Assembly: GCF_002101775.1 (NCBI RefSeq)
Contig: NZ_LQPI01000042.1
Span: 161,608 to 225,607, forward strand
Reading direction: 5' to 3'
Source of the DNA: Mycolicibacter nonchromogenicus
GTDB lineage: Bacteria; Actinomycetota; Actinomycetes; Mycobacteriales; Mycobacteriaceae
DNA: 64,000 bases
Shown piece after piece: positions 1 to 8,306 of the stretch. Position numbers and translations under genes: made by a program. The notes under the pieces were generated by a model. That model searched no databases and was not told the DNA's origin. It was given only the letters and a program-made list of their open reading frames with translations. Every line of letters starts with the position of its first letter. The stretch's first letter is position 1.

Positions 1-401
1 ATGGGTGCCGGCATTCCGGGCACCACCGGAATCGGCGCGATCGGAATCGGGGCGACCGGACCCGGCAGCCCCATCGGCACCGGACCGGCAAGGGTCGTGA
101 GGTCAGCAGCAGCAGGACCACAGGGCAGGCCTGTGCCGGCCACCAGGGTTGCGTCGGCCTCGCCGGGCACAGGTGCCGCACCGGCCACCGGGGCGACCAC
201 AGGCGCCCCGCCCACCGGCACCCCACCCACCGGCGCGCCCTCAGCGGACGACAGCGAGACCACGCCACCCGCACACACCGGCCCCCCAAGGGGCAGGTGC
301 GCGACGGGAGCGGCACCCGCCTGGCCGCTGAAAATCAACCCGCTCGCACAAAAGCCGATACCGGCGAATATCGCTTTACCGAGTCTCCCGAGGCTCTTCA
401 C
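1..401 (-). CDS. Secreted Gly/Ala/Pro/Val-rich protein, C-terminus beyond window
   Basis: I read this gene on the minus strand from a GTG at 401, with a GGAG ribosome site five bases upstream; it runs off the left edge after 133 codons without a stop. The N-terminus is a classic Sec signal peptide: KSLGRLGK basic start, a hydrophobic stretch to about residue 28, then a likely cleavage after GQAGA before APVA. The mature part is low complexity, rich in G, A, P and V (for example VGGVPVGGAPVV), with two cysteines that could form a disulfide. Small secreted proteins of this kind are common in mycobacteria and mostly uncharacterised. The function is unknown. The same stretch is also open on the plus strand, but that frame has no signal peptide or start context, so the minus strand is preferred. 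Confidence 0.75.
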   Translation of the reverse strand, partial: MKSLGRLGKAIFAGIGFCASGLIFSGQAGAAPVAHLPLGGPVCAGGVVSLSSAEGAPVGGVPVGGAPVVAPVAGAAPVPGEADATLVAGTGLPCGPAAADLTTLAGPVPMGLPGPVAPIPIAPIPVVPGMPAP

Positions 402-615
402 GTAAACTCCGATGATTAGTATCCAGTCCCCCCCGGACACGCAATCTTCTGACTGCAAAAAGAACCGTATCACAGCCGTGTAAGTTACCGCGGCAGCCAA
501 TTGACTCGTTAGTGTAACGATGCGACTCGAGGATTGTGACTCACTGTTTACCCAGTGGCCCGGTCGCAATTCCGCGCGGCCAGCGCGGGCCGACCGGGAT
601 GCCCATCGAAATGAG

Positions 616-688
616 TGGAGCTAAGGGGACTCGAACCCCTGACCCCCACACTGCCAGTGTGGTGCGCTACCAGCTGCGCCATAGCCCC
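616..688 (-). tRNA. tRNA-Ala(GGC)
   Basis: Read on the minus strand, the 5' end GGGGCTA (688-682) pairs with TAGCTCC (623-617) with one G-U pair, and the discriminator base is A at 616. The D arm, the T arm with the TTCGAGT loop, and the anticodon stem CCACA/TGTGG are intact. The anticodon loop is CTGGCAG, giving anticodon GGC for alanine codons GCC and GCU. The CCA end is not encoded. Confidence 0.96.
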
Positions 689-749
689 GCGTTGTCGTGC
701 TCATCGAAGCTACACCACAGCCGTACCAAGGTTCAAAACAGCTCCGTCT

Positions 750-1199
750 TCACGCCGGATGCTGGGTCTGATGCAGTCCGTAGGGCACCGCGTCGAGCAG
801 CGTCACCGTCACGGTGGCACCGCTGGGAACCTGGTAGGTGCGCTCCTCCCCGGGCCGTGCTCCGGCGATCGCCTTGCCCAGCGGTGACTGCGGCGAGTAG
901 ACCTCCAGCCCGCTTTGGTCGTCATCGCGCACCCCGAGCAGGAAGGTTTCGGTGTCTCCGTCGCTGTAGCGCACGGTGAGCACCATGCCGGGCTCGGCGA
1001 CCCCGTCATCCGGCGGGTCCTGGCCGACCACCGCGACCGCCAGCAGGTCGTGGATCTGGTGAATCCGAGCCTGCCGAGCCTGTTGTTCCTCGATGTCTTC
1101 GCCGCCCGAGACAGACTGCGGCGCAGACAGTTCCGCCAACTCTGCCAGCAGTCGGTCCTTGGTCTGCTGGGTCATCCAGACGCCATGCGTTTCAGTCAT
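750..1199 (-). CDS. GreA/GreB-family factor with a shortened coiled coil
   Basis: This 149-residue protein belongs to the Gre family, which binds the RNA polymerase secondary channel. The C-terminal globular (FKBP-like) domain is clear from about residue 70 to the end: GMVLTVRYSDGDTETFLLG, LEVYSPQSPLGKAIAGA and the YQVPSGATVTVTLL ending all match GreA. The N-terminal coiled coil keeps the helix ends RLLAELAEL and ARIHQIHDLL, but about 18 residues between them are missing compared with M. tuberculosis GreA. The missing part includes the acidic tip (GDLREN-type motif) that stimulates transcript cleavage. The start is the ATG at 1199 behind AAGGAGAAC; a longer frame to 1241 lacks a ribosome site. 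It is probably not the main GreA but a paralogue that competes for or modulates polymerase. Confidence 0.85.
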   Translation of the reverse strand: MTETHGVWMTQQTKDRLLAELAELSAPQSVSGGEDIEEQQARQARIHQIHDLLAVAVVGQDPPDDGVAEPGMVLTVRYSDGDTETFLLGVRDDDQSGLEVYSPQSPLGKAIAGARPGEERTYQVPSGATVTVTLLDAVPYGLHQTQHPA

Positions 1200-1254
1200 C
1201 GACAGTTCTCCTTCACAACAGCAATTGATTCGAAAGCTCACCGACCCGAGCGGG

Positions 1255-2511
1255 TCAGCGCAAGGGATCGAGATCCCGCAGCACGGCCGACTGTTTGCCG
1301 GTGGTGATCTGCTCGGCCAGCAGTCGGCCCGTCACCGGACCGTGCGTCATACCCCACATACCGTGGCCACCGGCGACGTAGACGGTCCCCGGGCACACCT
1401 CCCCCACCAGGGGTCGCCCGTCGGGGCTGACCGGGCGTGGACCCACCCACACATCGGTGCGCTCATCCCAGCGGACACCGTCGAGCATGGGGCGGGCGGC
1501 GGCGACGATCGCTTCGACGCGGGCCGGGACGATCGGGGCGTCGGGATCGCCGAACTCCATGGTTCCCGCGACCCGAAGCCGGGCGTTCAACGGTGTGCAC
1601 GCCACCCGCGCGTCGGGCAGGTAGATCGGCCCGGTGACCGGTCCGTCGACCGGCACCGAGAAGGAGTAGCCGCGCCCGGCCCGCACCGGCACACGAATCC
1701 AGCGCGCGGCCAGACGTGACAGCCAGGCGCCGCTGGCGATCACCGCCGCATCCGCCGTCAAAATCGTGCCGTCGCCGCTGGTCACGGCCACGCCACCACT
1801 TCGGGGCGATACGTCGGCGACGTCTTGGATGTGCAGGACGCCGCCGCGCTGCACCACCGCACGGCCCAGTGCCACCACGAACCGGCCCGGGTCGAGGAAG
1901 CGCTGGCCGTCGATCTGCACCCCGGCGGCAACGGCCGAGGACGCCAGGGGGACCCGCTCGGCCAGTGCGGCACCGGTCAGTTCGGTGCCGAACACCGGCC
2001 GGCCCGCCTCGGAGAACCGGCGCAACTCGTCGAGCAGCCGCTCGGCGTCGGCCGAGGTGCGGAAGATCGCGGTGATCGGGGCATCGGTGACCGGGGCGTC
2101 CACCCCGTTGGCGAGCAGAACGTCATAGGCCTCAATGCATTCCGCGCTCAGCGGAGCGTTGGCCCGGACCGCGCGGCGCCAGGCTGCCGGCCGACTGTTC
2201 GCGGCGAAGCGCGCCAAGAAACTCCACAGCTCCGGGCCGGCCTTGAGTGGTACCTGCAGCGGTGCGGTCCGGCTCAGCAGGGACCGCAGCCCGAAGCGCA
2301 GGTTGGCCGGCTCGTTGAGGGGAATCGCCAGTGCCGGGGAGATCCAGCCGGCATTGCCCCACGAGGAACCGGCTGCGACTCCGACACGGTCGACCACGGT
2401 GACTTCGACACCGCGCTCCTGCAGAAACCAGGCGGTGGACAAGCCGACCACGCCGGCACCCACCACGATCACCGACCGTGGCGCGCCGTCGATTCGGTCA
2501 GCCGCACCCAT
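1255..2511 (-). CDS. FAD-dependent D-amino acid dehydrogenase/oxidase family (DadA-like)
   Basis: This 418-residue flavoprotein of the DAO family starts with a Rossmann fold for FAD: SVIVVGAGVVGLSTAWFL near residues 13-30, followed by the acidic VTVVD end of the second strand. The motif WGNAGWISP matches the N-terminal substrate/FAD region of DadA-type enzymes, and the C-terminus has the usual GHGMWGMTHGPVTGRLLAE flavin contact. The family oxidises D-amino acids or related secondary amines to keto acids and ammonia. A GTG (2514) sits directly before the ATG at 2511; the ATG is chosen. The next genes upstream are a PucR regulator and an MFS transporter on the same strand, so an amino-acid or amine catabolic unit is possible, but the substrate cannot be read from sequence. 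Confidence 0.85.
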   Translation of the reverse strand: MGAADRIDGAPRSVIVVGAGVVGLSTAWFLQERGVEVTVVDRVGVAAGSSWGNAGWISPALAIPLNEPANLRFGLRSLLSRTAPLQVPLKAGPELWSFLARFAANSRPAAWRRAVRANAPLSAECIEAYDVLLANGVDAPVTDAPITAIFRTSADAERLLDELRRFSEAGRPVFGTELTGAALAERVPLASSAVAAGVQIDGQRFLDPGRFVVALGRAVVQRGGVLHIQDVADVSPRSGGVAVTSGDGTILTADAAVIASGAWLSRLAARWIRVPVRAGRGYSFSVPVDGPVTGPIYLPDARVACTPLNARLRVAGTMEFGDPDAPIVPARVEAIVAAARPMLDGVRWDERTDVWVGPRPVSPDGRPLVGEVCPGTVYVAGGHGMWGMTHGPVTGRLLAEQITTGKQSAVLRDLDPLR

Positions 2512-2570
2512 CACTCCATGATGCGACTGCCCTCAGAGACTCTGCTTGACCAATTCGCACAACGGTGGCG

Positions 2571-4121
2571 TCAGCGTTTGTCGAGTTCCGACATGTCCCC
2601 CGTCGCGAGCTCGATCATCGCCGCGAAGCGGGTCCGTGGATCCTCCAGCCCCAGCGGCGTGACCTCGGCCATCTTGCGCAGCCGGTAGCGGACCGTGTTC
2701 TCGTGCACCGCCAGCCGCTCGGCGGCGCGGGCCAGGTCGCCCTGAGCGTCGAGCCAGGCCCGCAGCGTGGCCACATAGGGGGTGTTGTGGGCCGCGTCGT
2801 GGCGGCGCAGCTCTGCGACCGGCCCGCGCGTCGGTACCCGGCCGGCCCGTGCCGCGGCGTTCAGCCGGCGCAGCACAATCTCGTCCCAGGCCTCGTCGTA
2901 GGCCGGCGGCACGTCCTCGGGTGGCCCGGCTTCGTGCAGCGCGAGGCACTCCTCGGCCTCGCGGCGCGCAGCAGCGAGTTCGGTCACCGTGGCAACCGCA
3001 CTGATCCCGGCCCGCACGATGGCGTGCGGCGGTAGGGCCCCGGCCAGGCCGCACACCCACTGCCGGGCCACCGCGGCGTCCTCGGCCGGCAACAGGGTGT
3101 AAACGGTGTTGGCGGCCAGTGCACTTCGACCCGGACGCGACCAGCCGAATCCCGTGGTGACGGCCTCGAAAGCCAGCAGCAGCCCGGCGTGCGGCTGCGT
3201 GGCGATCTGGGTGTGCACGGCAATCACCCGCAGCGGGGCCTGTGGCAACCCCAGCCTGGCGATCAGGTCGCCAGCGTCGTCGGGATCGGTCTGCTCTTCC
3301 AAAAGCCGGGTCACCCAATCGGATTCGACCTGCCGCTCCAAGTCCGCGCTGGCCCGTGACCGCAGCATGTGCAGCGCCACCGTGCGGGCACCGTCGGCCA
3401 ATGCGGTCAGCCGCTCGCCGCTCAACGGGTCCGGGCAGGCCACCCAAACCGCGCCCAACAGCTCCCGGCCGGCACGCACCGCCACCACCATCCGGCCGGT
3501 CAGGCCGTAATCCGGATCGGCGGCGACAAACAACGGCTCGTCGCGGGTATCCAAATGCGCTAAGACACCGCGCTTTTTGAACAGCTCCCGAAGCGGCCCG
3601 GATTCCTGCCGGTTGAGGATCGTCGCCGACCGCGCCGGGTCGGCATTGCGCTGTCCGCGCGAGTAGGCCAGCACCCTGCCCAGCTGATCTTCGATGGTGA
3701 CCGCACCCGCGACCGCTTCGGCGAGACTGTCGGCCACGGCGAAAAGATCCGTTGGCCCGCGGCCCGATTCGGTCTCGCGACCTTCGAGGACCAGTCCGTA
3801 GACCACGGCCGCCAGCTCGCTCCACGACACCGCCGCGTCTACCACCAGAACGGCCAGCGACTCGCCCTCACCGGCGAAGGCGGTCTTGTCTTCGGCGTCG
3901 CGCACCAGAACGGCGACGGCCTTGGCGGCCACCGCCCAGCGCACCGCCTCCTTTACCGAACGGGCGCCGACCGCCAGCAAGACGTCGCCGACGACGACGC
4001 GCTCACCGGTCACCTCGTGCATCACGACGCTGCTCAGCTGCGTCGTCCTCGGGATGGAGCAGAACCTCAGCCGAACCCCGTAGCTGCCCACCACGTTGAC
4101 CAGCCGGTCCAGTGTCACCAT
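2571..4121 (-). CDS. PucR-family transcriptional regulator
   Basis: The 516-residue protein has the PucR/CdaR layout. An N-terminal PucR sensor domain covers roughly residues 1-110 (VTLDRLVNVVG through VVVGDVLLAVGARS), a central GGDEF-like region follows, and a C-terminal HTH_30 domain lies around residues 445-500, with the diagnostic VHENTVRYRLRKM recognition helix. Members regulate purine, amino-acid or sugar-acid catabolism by binding DNA near adjacent catabolic genes. Here the neighbours are a DadA-like oxidase downstream and an MFS exporter upstream, all on one strand, so one of these is the likely target. The first 119 bases overlap the 3' end of the MFS gene in another frame. The start ATG at 4121 keeps the complete PucR domain; a TTG at 4124 is the only alternative nearby. 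Confidence 0.9.
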   Translation of the reverse strand: MVTLDRLVNVVGSYGVRLRFCSIPRTTQLSSVVMHEVTGERVVVGDVLLAVGARSVKEAVRWAVAAKAVAVLVRDAEDKTAFAGEGESLAVLVVDAAVSWSELAAVVYGLVLEGRETESGRGPTDLFAVADSLAEAVAGAVTIEDQLGRVLAYSRGQRNADPARSATILNRQESGPLRELFKKRGVLAHLDTRDEPLFVAADPDYGLTGRMVVAVRAGRELLGAVWVACPDPLSGERLTALADGARTVALHMLRSRASADLERQVESDWVTRLLEEQTDPDDAGDLIARLGLPQAPLRVIAVHTQIATQPHAGLLLAFEAVTTGFGWSRPGRSALAANTVYTLLPAEDAAVARQWVCGLAGALPPHAIVRAGISAVATVTELAAARREAEECLALHEAGPPEDVPPAYDEAWDEIVLRRLNAAARAGRVPTRGPVAELRRHDAAHNTPYVATLRAWLDAQGDLARAAERLAVHENTVRYRLRKMAEVTPLGLEDPRTRFAAMIELATGDMSELDKR

Positions 4122-5355
4122 CAATCGAGCCTAGCCACGCCGTGTCGGCCGGCTCGCCGATCGGGTCGCTCGACCTTGTCTCCGGTGCCCACAGCCACGT
4201 GAGCGCCGCCACCAGCAACACCACACCGCTGACCGCAAAACCCCATTCGAAGGACATCCGCTCGGCGATCTGGCCGACCGCAAACGAACCCACGATCGAG
4301 CCCAAATCAGCCATCATCTGATAGGTCGCCACCGCCGTGCCCGCTCGGGCCTGGTTGCCGACCAGGTCGGAGATGACGGCCTGCTGGGGCGACCCGTAGA
4401 TCCCGGAGGCCACCCCGGTCAGGTAGGCCACCACCAAGAACACCACCAGCGATGCGCTCACGCCCATCAGGACCGTCGTGACGCCCGATGCGGTCAGCCC
4501 CGCGATGAGCAGCCCCTTGCGGCCGATCCGGTCGGAGAGCTGACCGCTGGGCAACACCGCGCAGACGTTGCCGACCCCGACCACGGCCAGCGTCAGTCCG
4601 GCGAAGGCGGCGCCGCGGTCCAAGACTTCGGTGACGAACAACGGCACCAACGCGACCCGCAGACCGAATACCGACCACCCGGTGGCGAAGTTCGACAACA
4701 GCGCCGAGCGGTACGCGCGATTGCTCAGCGCCGTCCGCACCGACACCGTGGGCCCCGTCGACTCGGCCGCTTCGGCCAAATGCGAGTGGCGCAGGCTGAC
4801 AAAGACGCCGGTGGCCGTCACGATCAGCACCGAACCGTAGAACAAGAACGGCGCGCTGAGGCCGAAACCTGCCGTAAGACTGCCCAGGACCGGTCCGCCC
4901 ACCGTGCCCAGCAGGAACGCCGTGGCAAACAGCCCGGCTACTCGGCCGCGAGCGTCCTCCGGGCTGATCCGGATCATCAGGCCCACCGCGGCGATGAAGA
5001 ACATCGTCGATCCCACTCCGCCGAGGGCACGGAAGAACAGCAGCTGCCCGTAGGTCTGCACGAAGGCGCAGGCCGTGGTGGACACCGAGACGATCAACAG
5101 GCCGGCCACGTAGACCCAGCGCTCGCCCAAGCGTTGAATGAGCAGACCGCTGACCGGCGCGAAGATCAGTCGCGTCAGGGCAAACGCGGTGATGAGGAAG
5201 GTCGTCGCGGAGATGCTCACCCCGAAGTGACGCGCATAGACCGGCAGTACCGGCGACACCAGGCCGTAGCCGAGCGCGATCAAGAAGTTCGCGACGAGCA
5301 GTACCCAGATCTCCCGCTGTAGCCGCGGCTGAGCGGCCGGGGAGTCGGTAGTCAC
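4003..5355 (-). CDS. MFS transporter (drug-exporter type)
   Basis: This 450-residue membrane protein is a 12-helix major facilitator of the DHA family. The first helix is WVLLVANFLIALGYGLVSPVLP, with the P-VLPVYA motif of multidrug exporters. The motif-A loop appears as SGLLIQRLGERW after helix 2 and again as GQLSDRIGRKG in the second half. Helices end near LLVAALTWLWAPETR. The last 50 or so residues are polar, rich in G, D, Q and R, and overlap the start of the PucR gene by 119 bases; this tail looks like out-of-frame read-through rather than part of the fold. The start is a GTG at 5355. The substrate is unknown. It could export a compound linked to the neighbouring PucR/DadA genes, though that is inference. 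Confidence 0.88.
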   Translation of the reverse strand: MTTDSPAAQPRLQREIWVLLVANFLIALGYGLVSPVLPVYARHFGVSISATTFLITAFALTRLIFAPVSGLLIQRLGERWVYVAGLLIVSVSTTACAFVQTYGQLLFFRALGGVGSTMFFIAAVGLMIRISPEDARGRVAGLFATAFLLGTVGGPVLGSLTAGFGLSAPFLFYGSVLIVTATGVFVSLRHSHLAEAAESTGPTVSVRTALSNRAYRSALLSNFATGWSVFGLRVALVPLFVTEVLDRGAAFAGLTLAVVGVGNVCAVLPSGQLSDRIGRKGLLIAGLTASGVTTVLMGVSASLVVFLVVAYLTGVASGIYGSPQQAVISDLVGNQARAGTAVATYQMMADLGSIVGSFAVGQIAERMSFEWGFAVSGVVLLVAALTWLWAPETRSSDPIGEPADTAWLGSIDGDTGPAGQRGGQLRGSAEVLLHPEDDAAEQRRDARGDR

Positions 5356-5404
5356 CCGATAACTTTAGACAACCTCGGTAATCTGCGACCCGGGAGGCTT
5401 GATC

Positions 5405-5977
5405 ATGAGCGACAGCATCGATGCGGCCAACGCCGGCGGCCCCGATCGCCGCTCGCCACGGCCCATACTGCTGCAGCTGTGGGAGCAGTGGGCCGCCGTC
5501 AAGCCGTTCGCCCTGGCCGGCGCCACCGCGATCGTGGTCGGTGGCGCCATCGCGGCCGCCATCGCGGCTCCGGCGCCCACCCGCCACGGGGTCTGGGCGG
5601 TGGCCTATCTGGTCCTCGTCCTCGGCGCGGGCCAGCTGGTTGTCGGGGCCGGCCAAGCACTGCTGCCGGTCACCTCACCGTCGAGGCGCGAGGCAACGCT
5701 GAGTGCCACGGCGTTCAACGTCTCCGGCGCCGCCATCGTGCTCGGCGTCGTCACCGACCACCTCACGGTGTTCTATGCGGGCTCTGCACTGCTGTTCGCC
5801 GTGCTCGCCTGGTTTCTCTACCGTGTTCGGCGCAGCACGCGGCGGGGCTGGGCCCCACTGGCCTACCGACTGTTCCTGGCGGCACTTGTGGTGAGCATTC
5901 CGATCGGCATGGCGATCACCACTTCCGGTCGCAGTCAGTCACTGGCGGCCAGCAGCTTGGCCAGCACGGCTGCCTGA
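5405..5977 (+). CDS. Small multi-pass membrane protein, unknown function
   Basis: The 190-residue product begins at the ATG 5405, placed eight bases after a strong GGGAGG site; the open frame starts slightly earlier at a TTG that is too close to that site. I see about five hydrophobic segments: FALAGATAIVVGGAIAAAIAA, VWAVAYLVLVLGAGQLVVGAG, FNVSGAAIVLGVV, AGSALLFAVLAWFLY and LFLAALVVSIPIGMAI. A short polar N-terminus precedes them. No motif identifies a function. The gene is divergent from the MFS transporter and its last 43 bases overlap the convergent DUF488 gene. It resembles small membrane proteins widespread in mycobacteria. Confidence 0.75.
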   Translation: MSDSIDAANAGGPDRRSPRPILLQLWEQWAAVKPFALAGATAIVVGGAIAAAIAAPAPTRHGVWAVAYLVLVLGAGQLVVGAGQALLPVTSPSRREATLSATAFNVSGAAIVLGVVTDHLTVFYAGSALLFAVLAWFLYRVRRSTRRGWAPLAYRLFLAALVVSIPIGMAITTSGRSQSLAASSLASTAA

Positions 5978-6306
5978 CTTACCTGCACATCGCGGCTCGC
6001 CGTCACCAAGGTGACAGTCGCCTTGCCGCGCGCCAGCGCGCGCAGGCCGGCGAGCCCGGTCGCCCCATTCGCGCTGCGCAGTTCGTGTTCGTAGCGGCTG
6101 ACGAACTCGGCGAAACGCTCGGGCTGATGGTTGTACCAACGACGCAGGTCATCGGACGGCGCTGCGTCTTTGTACCAGTGCCCCACCCGCGGGTCGTCCT
6201 TGCGAAAGCCGCGCGGCCACACCCGATCGACGAGGATCCGTTCGCCGTCCTCAGCGCGGACTTCGTCGTAGACCCGGGCAATCCGGAATGTGGTTTTGGG
6301 ACTCAT
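5935..6306 (-). CDS. DUF488 family protein (YeaO-like)
   Basis: This 123-residue cytoplasmic protein is a full-length DUF488/YeaO-type member. Typical family segments are visible in order: the N-terminal RIARVYDE, the [10 protein letters not shown] signature at residues 25-34, [28 protein letters not shown] in the middle, and the C-terminal TLVTASRD strand. The biochemical role of the family is not settled; structures suggest a small nucleotide- or DNA-related fold. The ATG at 6306 is the natural start. The 3' end overlaps the convergent membrane-protein gene by 43 bases, so there is no room for a terminator between them. Confidence 0.9.
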   Translation of the reverse strand: MSPKTTFRIARVYDEVRAEDGERILVDRVWPRGFRKDDPRVGHWYKDAAPSDDLRRWYNHQPERFAEFVSRYEHELRSANGATGLAGLRALARGKATVTLVTASRDVQVSQAAVLAKLLAASD

Positions 6307-6371
6307 ACCCGAGGCTATCGCCGGCCGCGGCGCATGTCAGCCGTCACTGCCCCAGCCGCACGCCCGTCGAG

Positions 6372-6390
6372 TTAGCTTAGGCAATGCTAT
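6372..6390 (+). promoter_or_regulatory. Probable IdeR iron box upstream of the PPE gene
   Basis: The 19-base sequence TTAGCTTAGGCAATGCTAT matches the mycobacterial IdeR consensus TTAGGTTAGGCTAACCTAA at 14 of 19 positions, including the TTAG and TTAGGC blocks. It ends 43 bases before the GTG of the PPE gene, a sensible place for an iron-dependent repressor to block transcription. In M. tuberculosis some PPE genes, such as PPE37, are IdeR-controlled. The match is by eye and the right half is the weaker half. Confidence 0.5.
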
Positions 6391-6433
6391 CTTTGCGCTT
6401 ATTTGTCGGTCCGCTCAGAGGATTGGGTGTGGT

Positions 6434-7774
6434 GTGAACAGTGGCTGGATCGCCTCTCCTCCGGAGGTGCATTCTGCGCTGTTGAGCAGCGGGCCCGGCC
6501 CCAGCGCGCTGCTGGCGGCCGCCGGAGCCTGGTCGGCGCTGAGTGGCGAATACGCCGCCACGGCCACCGAACTGATCACCGTGCTGAGCGACGTCCGGTC
6601 AACGGCCTGGCAGGGCCCCAGCGCTGACAGCTACACCGCCGCACACGCGCCCTATCTGCAATGGCTGACACGCGCCAGCATCGACAGCGCACGCACCAAC
6701 GCCCAATACGAAGTCGTCGCGGCGGCCTACAGCACCGCCCTGGCCGCCATGCCCACCCAAGTAGAGCTGGCGCTCAACCACACCACCCACGCCGTGCTGA
6801 CCGCCACCAACTTCTTTGGCATCAACACCATCCCGATCGCAGTCAACGAAGCTGACTACGCCCGCATGTGGATACAGGCGGCCACCGTCATGGCGACCTA
6901 CGAGGCGATCGCCGGCGCTGCCCTGGCGTCAGTGCCCGACACGGGCCCCCCGCCGCCGATCTTGGCCGCCGACACCGGACCCGGTGGCGACGACGAACCC
7001 ACCGATCCGGTCGACGAGGCCGAACGCTGGTTCTGGTTCATCTTCTGGAACGTCGTCATCTGGTCGACGCTCCTGCACCTCGTATCGATTGCGGTGCGGA
7101 TACCGATCGTGCTCCCGCTGATGATCAACGCCATCAATGACTACATCGCATCGATGCAGGCGCCGCCGGAGCCCGTCGTCGCGGAGCCCGCGCCCCAGCC
7201 CCTCCCCGTGGTGCAGCCGATCGTTGCCAGACCGGCTCACGAACCGGTCGCCGTCGCCGTCGGTGCCGGAAGCGCTCTCGCGGGATCGGCAGGGACGTCG
7301 TCGGCCGGCTCGGCCGGCACCACGAGCGCTGGGCCGGCCCCGCCGGTCGTCGGCGCCGAGATGCTGGGTTACTTGGTGACCGGCGGCCACGCCGAAGGCT
7401 TCGGGCCCACCCTGACCGATCACGACCAGTCCAAGGCGCCGGCCCCCGGCGTCGCGGCAGCGACCTCGGCTCGCGCCCCCGCGGCGCGCGCCCCACTGCG
7501 CGCCCGGCGGCGGCGCCGTACGCACATGAAGGAATATGCCGACGCCACCATGACGCTGGCCGTCGACGACAGCGAAATGCCCGCGGAGACAACGACACCC
7601 GCCTGCTCGGAATCCGGCGCGGGTGCGCTGGGATTCACCGGGACGACGCAGCGAGGCGATGCGAGAGCAGCGGGATTGGCCCGGTTGGGTGGCAGCACCC
7701 TCGATGCCGCACCCGCGGTACCACTGCTGCCCGAAACCTGGGATTACGACCCCGACGAGCGGGTGCCGTCCTAG
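6434..7774 (+). CDS. PPE family protein, PPE-PPW subfamily
   Basis: The 446-residue product starts at GTG 6434 (AGAGGA eleven bases upstream). The N-terminal 170 or so residues form the PPE domain: [27 protein letters not shown], the WxG turn in [11 protein letters not shown], and the [21 protein letters not shown] block. A hydrophobic stretch around residues 195-235 ([23 protein letters not shown]) could insert in a membrane. The middle is Ala/Pro/Gly-rich, then a basic RARRRRR patch. The C-terminus carries GFTGT and the PLLPETW (PxxPxxW) motif that define the PPE-PPW group. Such proteins are type VII (ESX) substrates on the cell surface, some linked to heme or nutrient uptake. No PE partner or ESX gene lies nearby. 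A probable IdeR box upstream suggests iron control. Confidence 0.92.
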   Translation: MNSGWIASPPEVHSALLSSGPGPSALLAAAGAWSALSGEYAATATELITVLSDVRSTAWQGPSADSYTAAHAPYLQWLTRASIDSARTNAQYEVVAAAYSTALAAMPTQVELALNHTTHAVLTATNFFGINTIPIAVNEADYARMWIQAATVMATYEAIAGAALASVPDTGPPPPILAADTGPGGDDEPTDPVDEAERWFWFIFWNVVIWSTLLHLVSIAVRIPIVLPLMINAINDYIASMQAPPEPVVAEPAPQPLPVVQPIVARPAHEPVAVAVGAGSALAGSAGTSSAGSAGTTSAGPAPPVVGAEMLGYLVTGGHAEGFGPTLTDHDQSKAPAPGVAAATSARAPAARAPLRARRRRRTHMKEYADATMTLAVDDSEMPAETTTPACSESGAGALGFTGTTQRGDARAAGLARLGGSTLDAAPAVPLLPETWDYDPDERVPS

Positions 7775-7877
7775 CCACTGTGCCGTGGCCCCCCTCGCAA
7801 GGGAAATCCCTCTAGCCAACCCGCCCCCGCTCCGCCTACCGTCACAGGCAATCACTACGGATGTGTTGGAGGCATCG

Positions 7878-8279
7878 ATGGCCGATCAGACGGCGGCGTC
7901 TTCTCATCGTTGGATCACCGGCTTGGCCGGCAGTGCGTTCAGGGCCGTCGCGATCGGGGCCACCGTCGCGGGGTTGTGCTACGCACCCATCGCCTCCGCG
8001 GATCCGGAGCCCTCAACCCAGCAGGAGCCGGCCGAGAACCAGCAGGACGAACAGCAGCAACAGGGGTTCTCCCCGCCACGACTCGACACCCCCAATAACA
8101 ATTCCGCGAATAACCCCGCCAACAATGACGCCTCCAAGAAGGGCGACCTTTCAGACATCCACTGCTGGATGTACAGCACCGGTCCCGAATGGTTCCCGCC
8201 GGGCGCAATGCCCAGGCCGGGACTGCCCGGAGAACAGGTCTGGCCCTGCTACTACGTGGCCGGCCTGACCCCGCACTAA
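7878..8279 (+). CDS. Small secreted protein, unknown function
   Basis: This 133-residue protein starts at ATG 7878 after TGGAGG. It has a signal peptide: a polar start, then AFRAVAIGATVAGLCYAPIASA with probable cleavage after ASA before DPEP. The mature chain begins with a Q/E/N-rich low-complexity region (QQDEQQQQG, NNNSANNPANNDASKK) of about 60 residues and ends in a compact aromatic part with two cysteines (IHCWMYSTGPEWFPPG and VWPCYYVAGL) that may be disulfide-bonded. I do not recognise the family. It follows the PPE gene by about 100 bases on the same strand and may share its regulation, but it has its own ribosome site. Confidence 0.8.
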   Translation: MADQTAASSHRWITGLAGSAFRAVAIGATVAGLCYAPIASADPEPSTQQEPAENQQDEQQQQGFSPPRLDTPNNNSANNPANNDASKKGDLSDIHCWMYSTGPEWFPPGAMPRPGLPGEQVWPCYYVAGLTPH

Positions 8280-8306
8280 AGCGGGTCCAGGACAACGCAA
8301 TTGCCG

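Noticed and set aside
1..405. Plus-strand open frame of 134 codons at the left edge
   Set aside because: It mirrors the minus-strand secreted-protein gene, which has a ribosome site and signal peptide; the plus-strand product has neither.
615..887. Plus-strand frame reading MELRGLEPLTPTLPVWCATSC
   Set aside because: This is the antisense translation of the tRNA-Ala gene, a well-known false protein.
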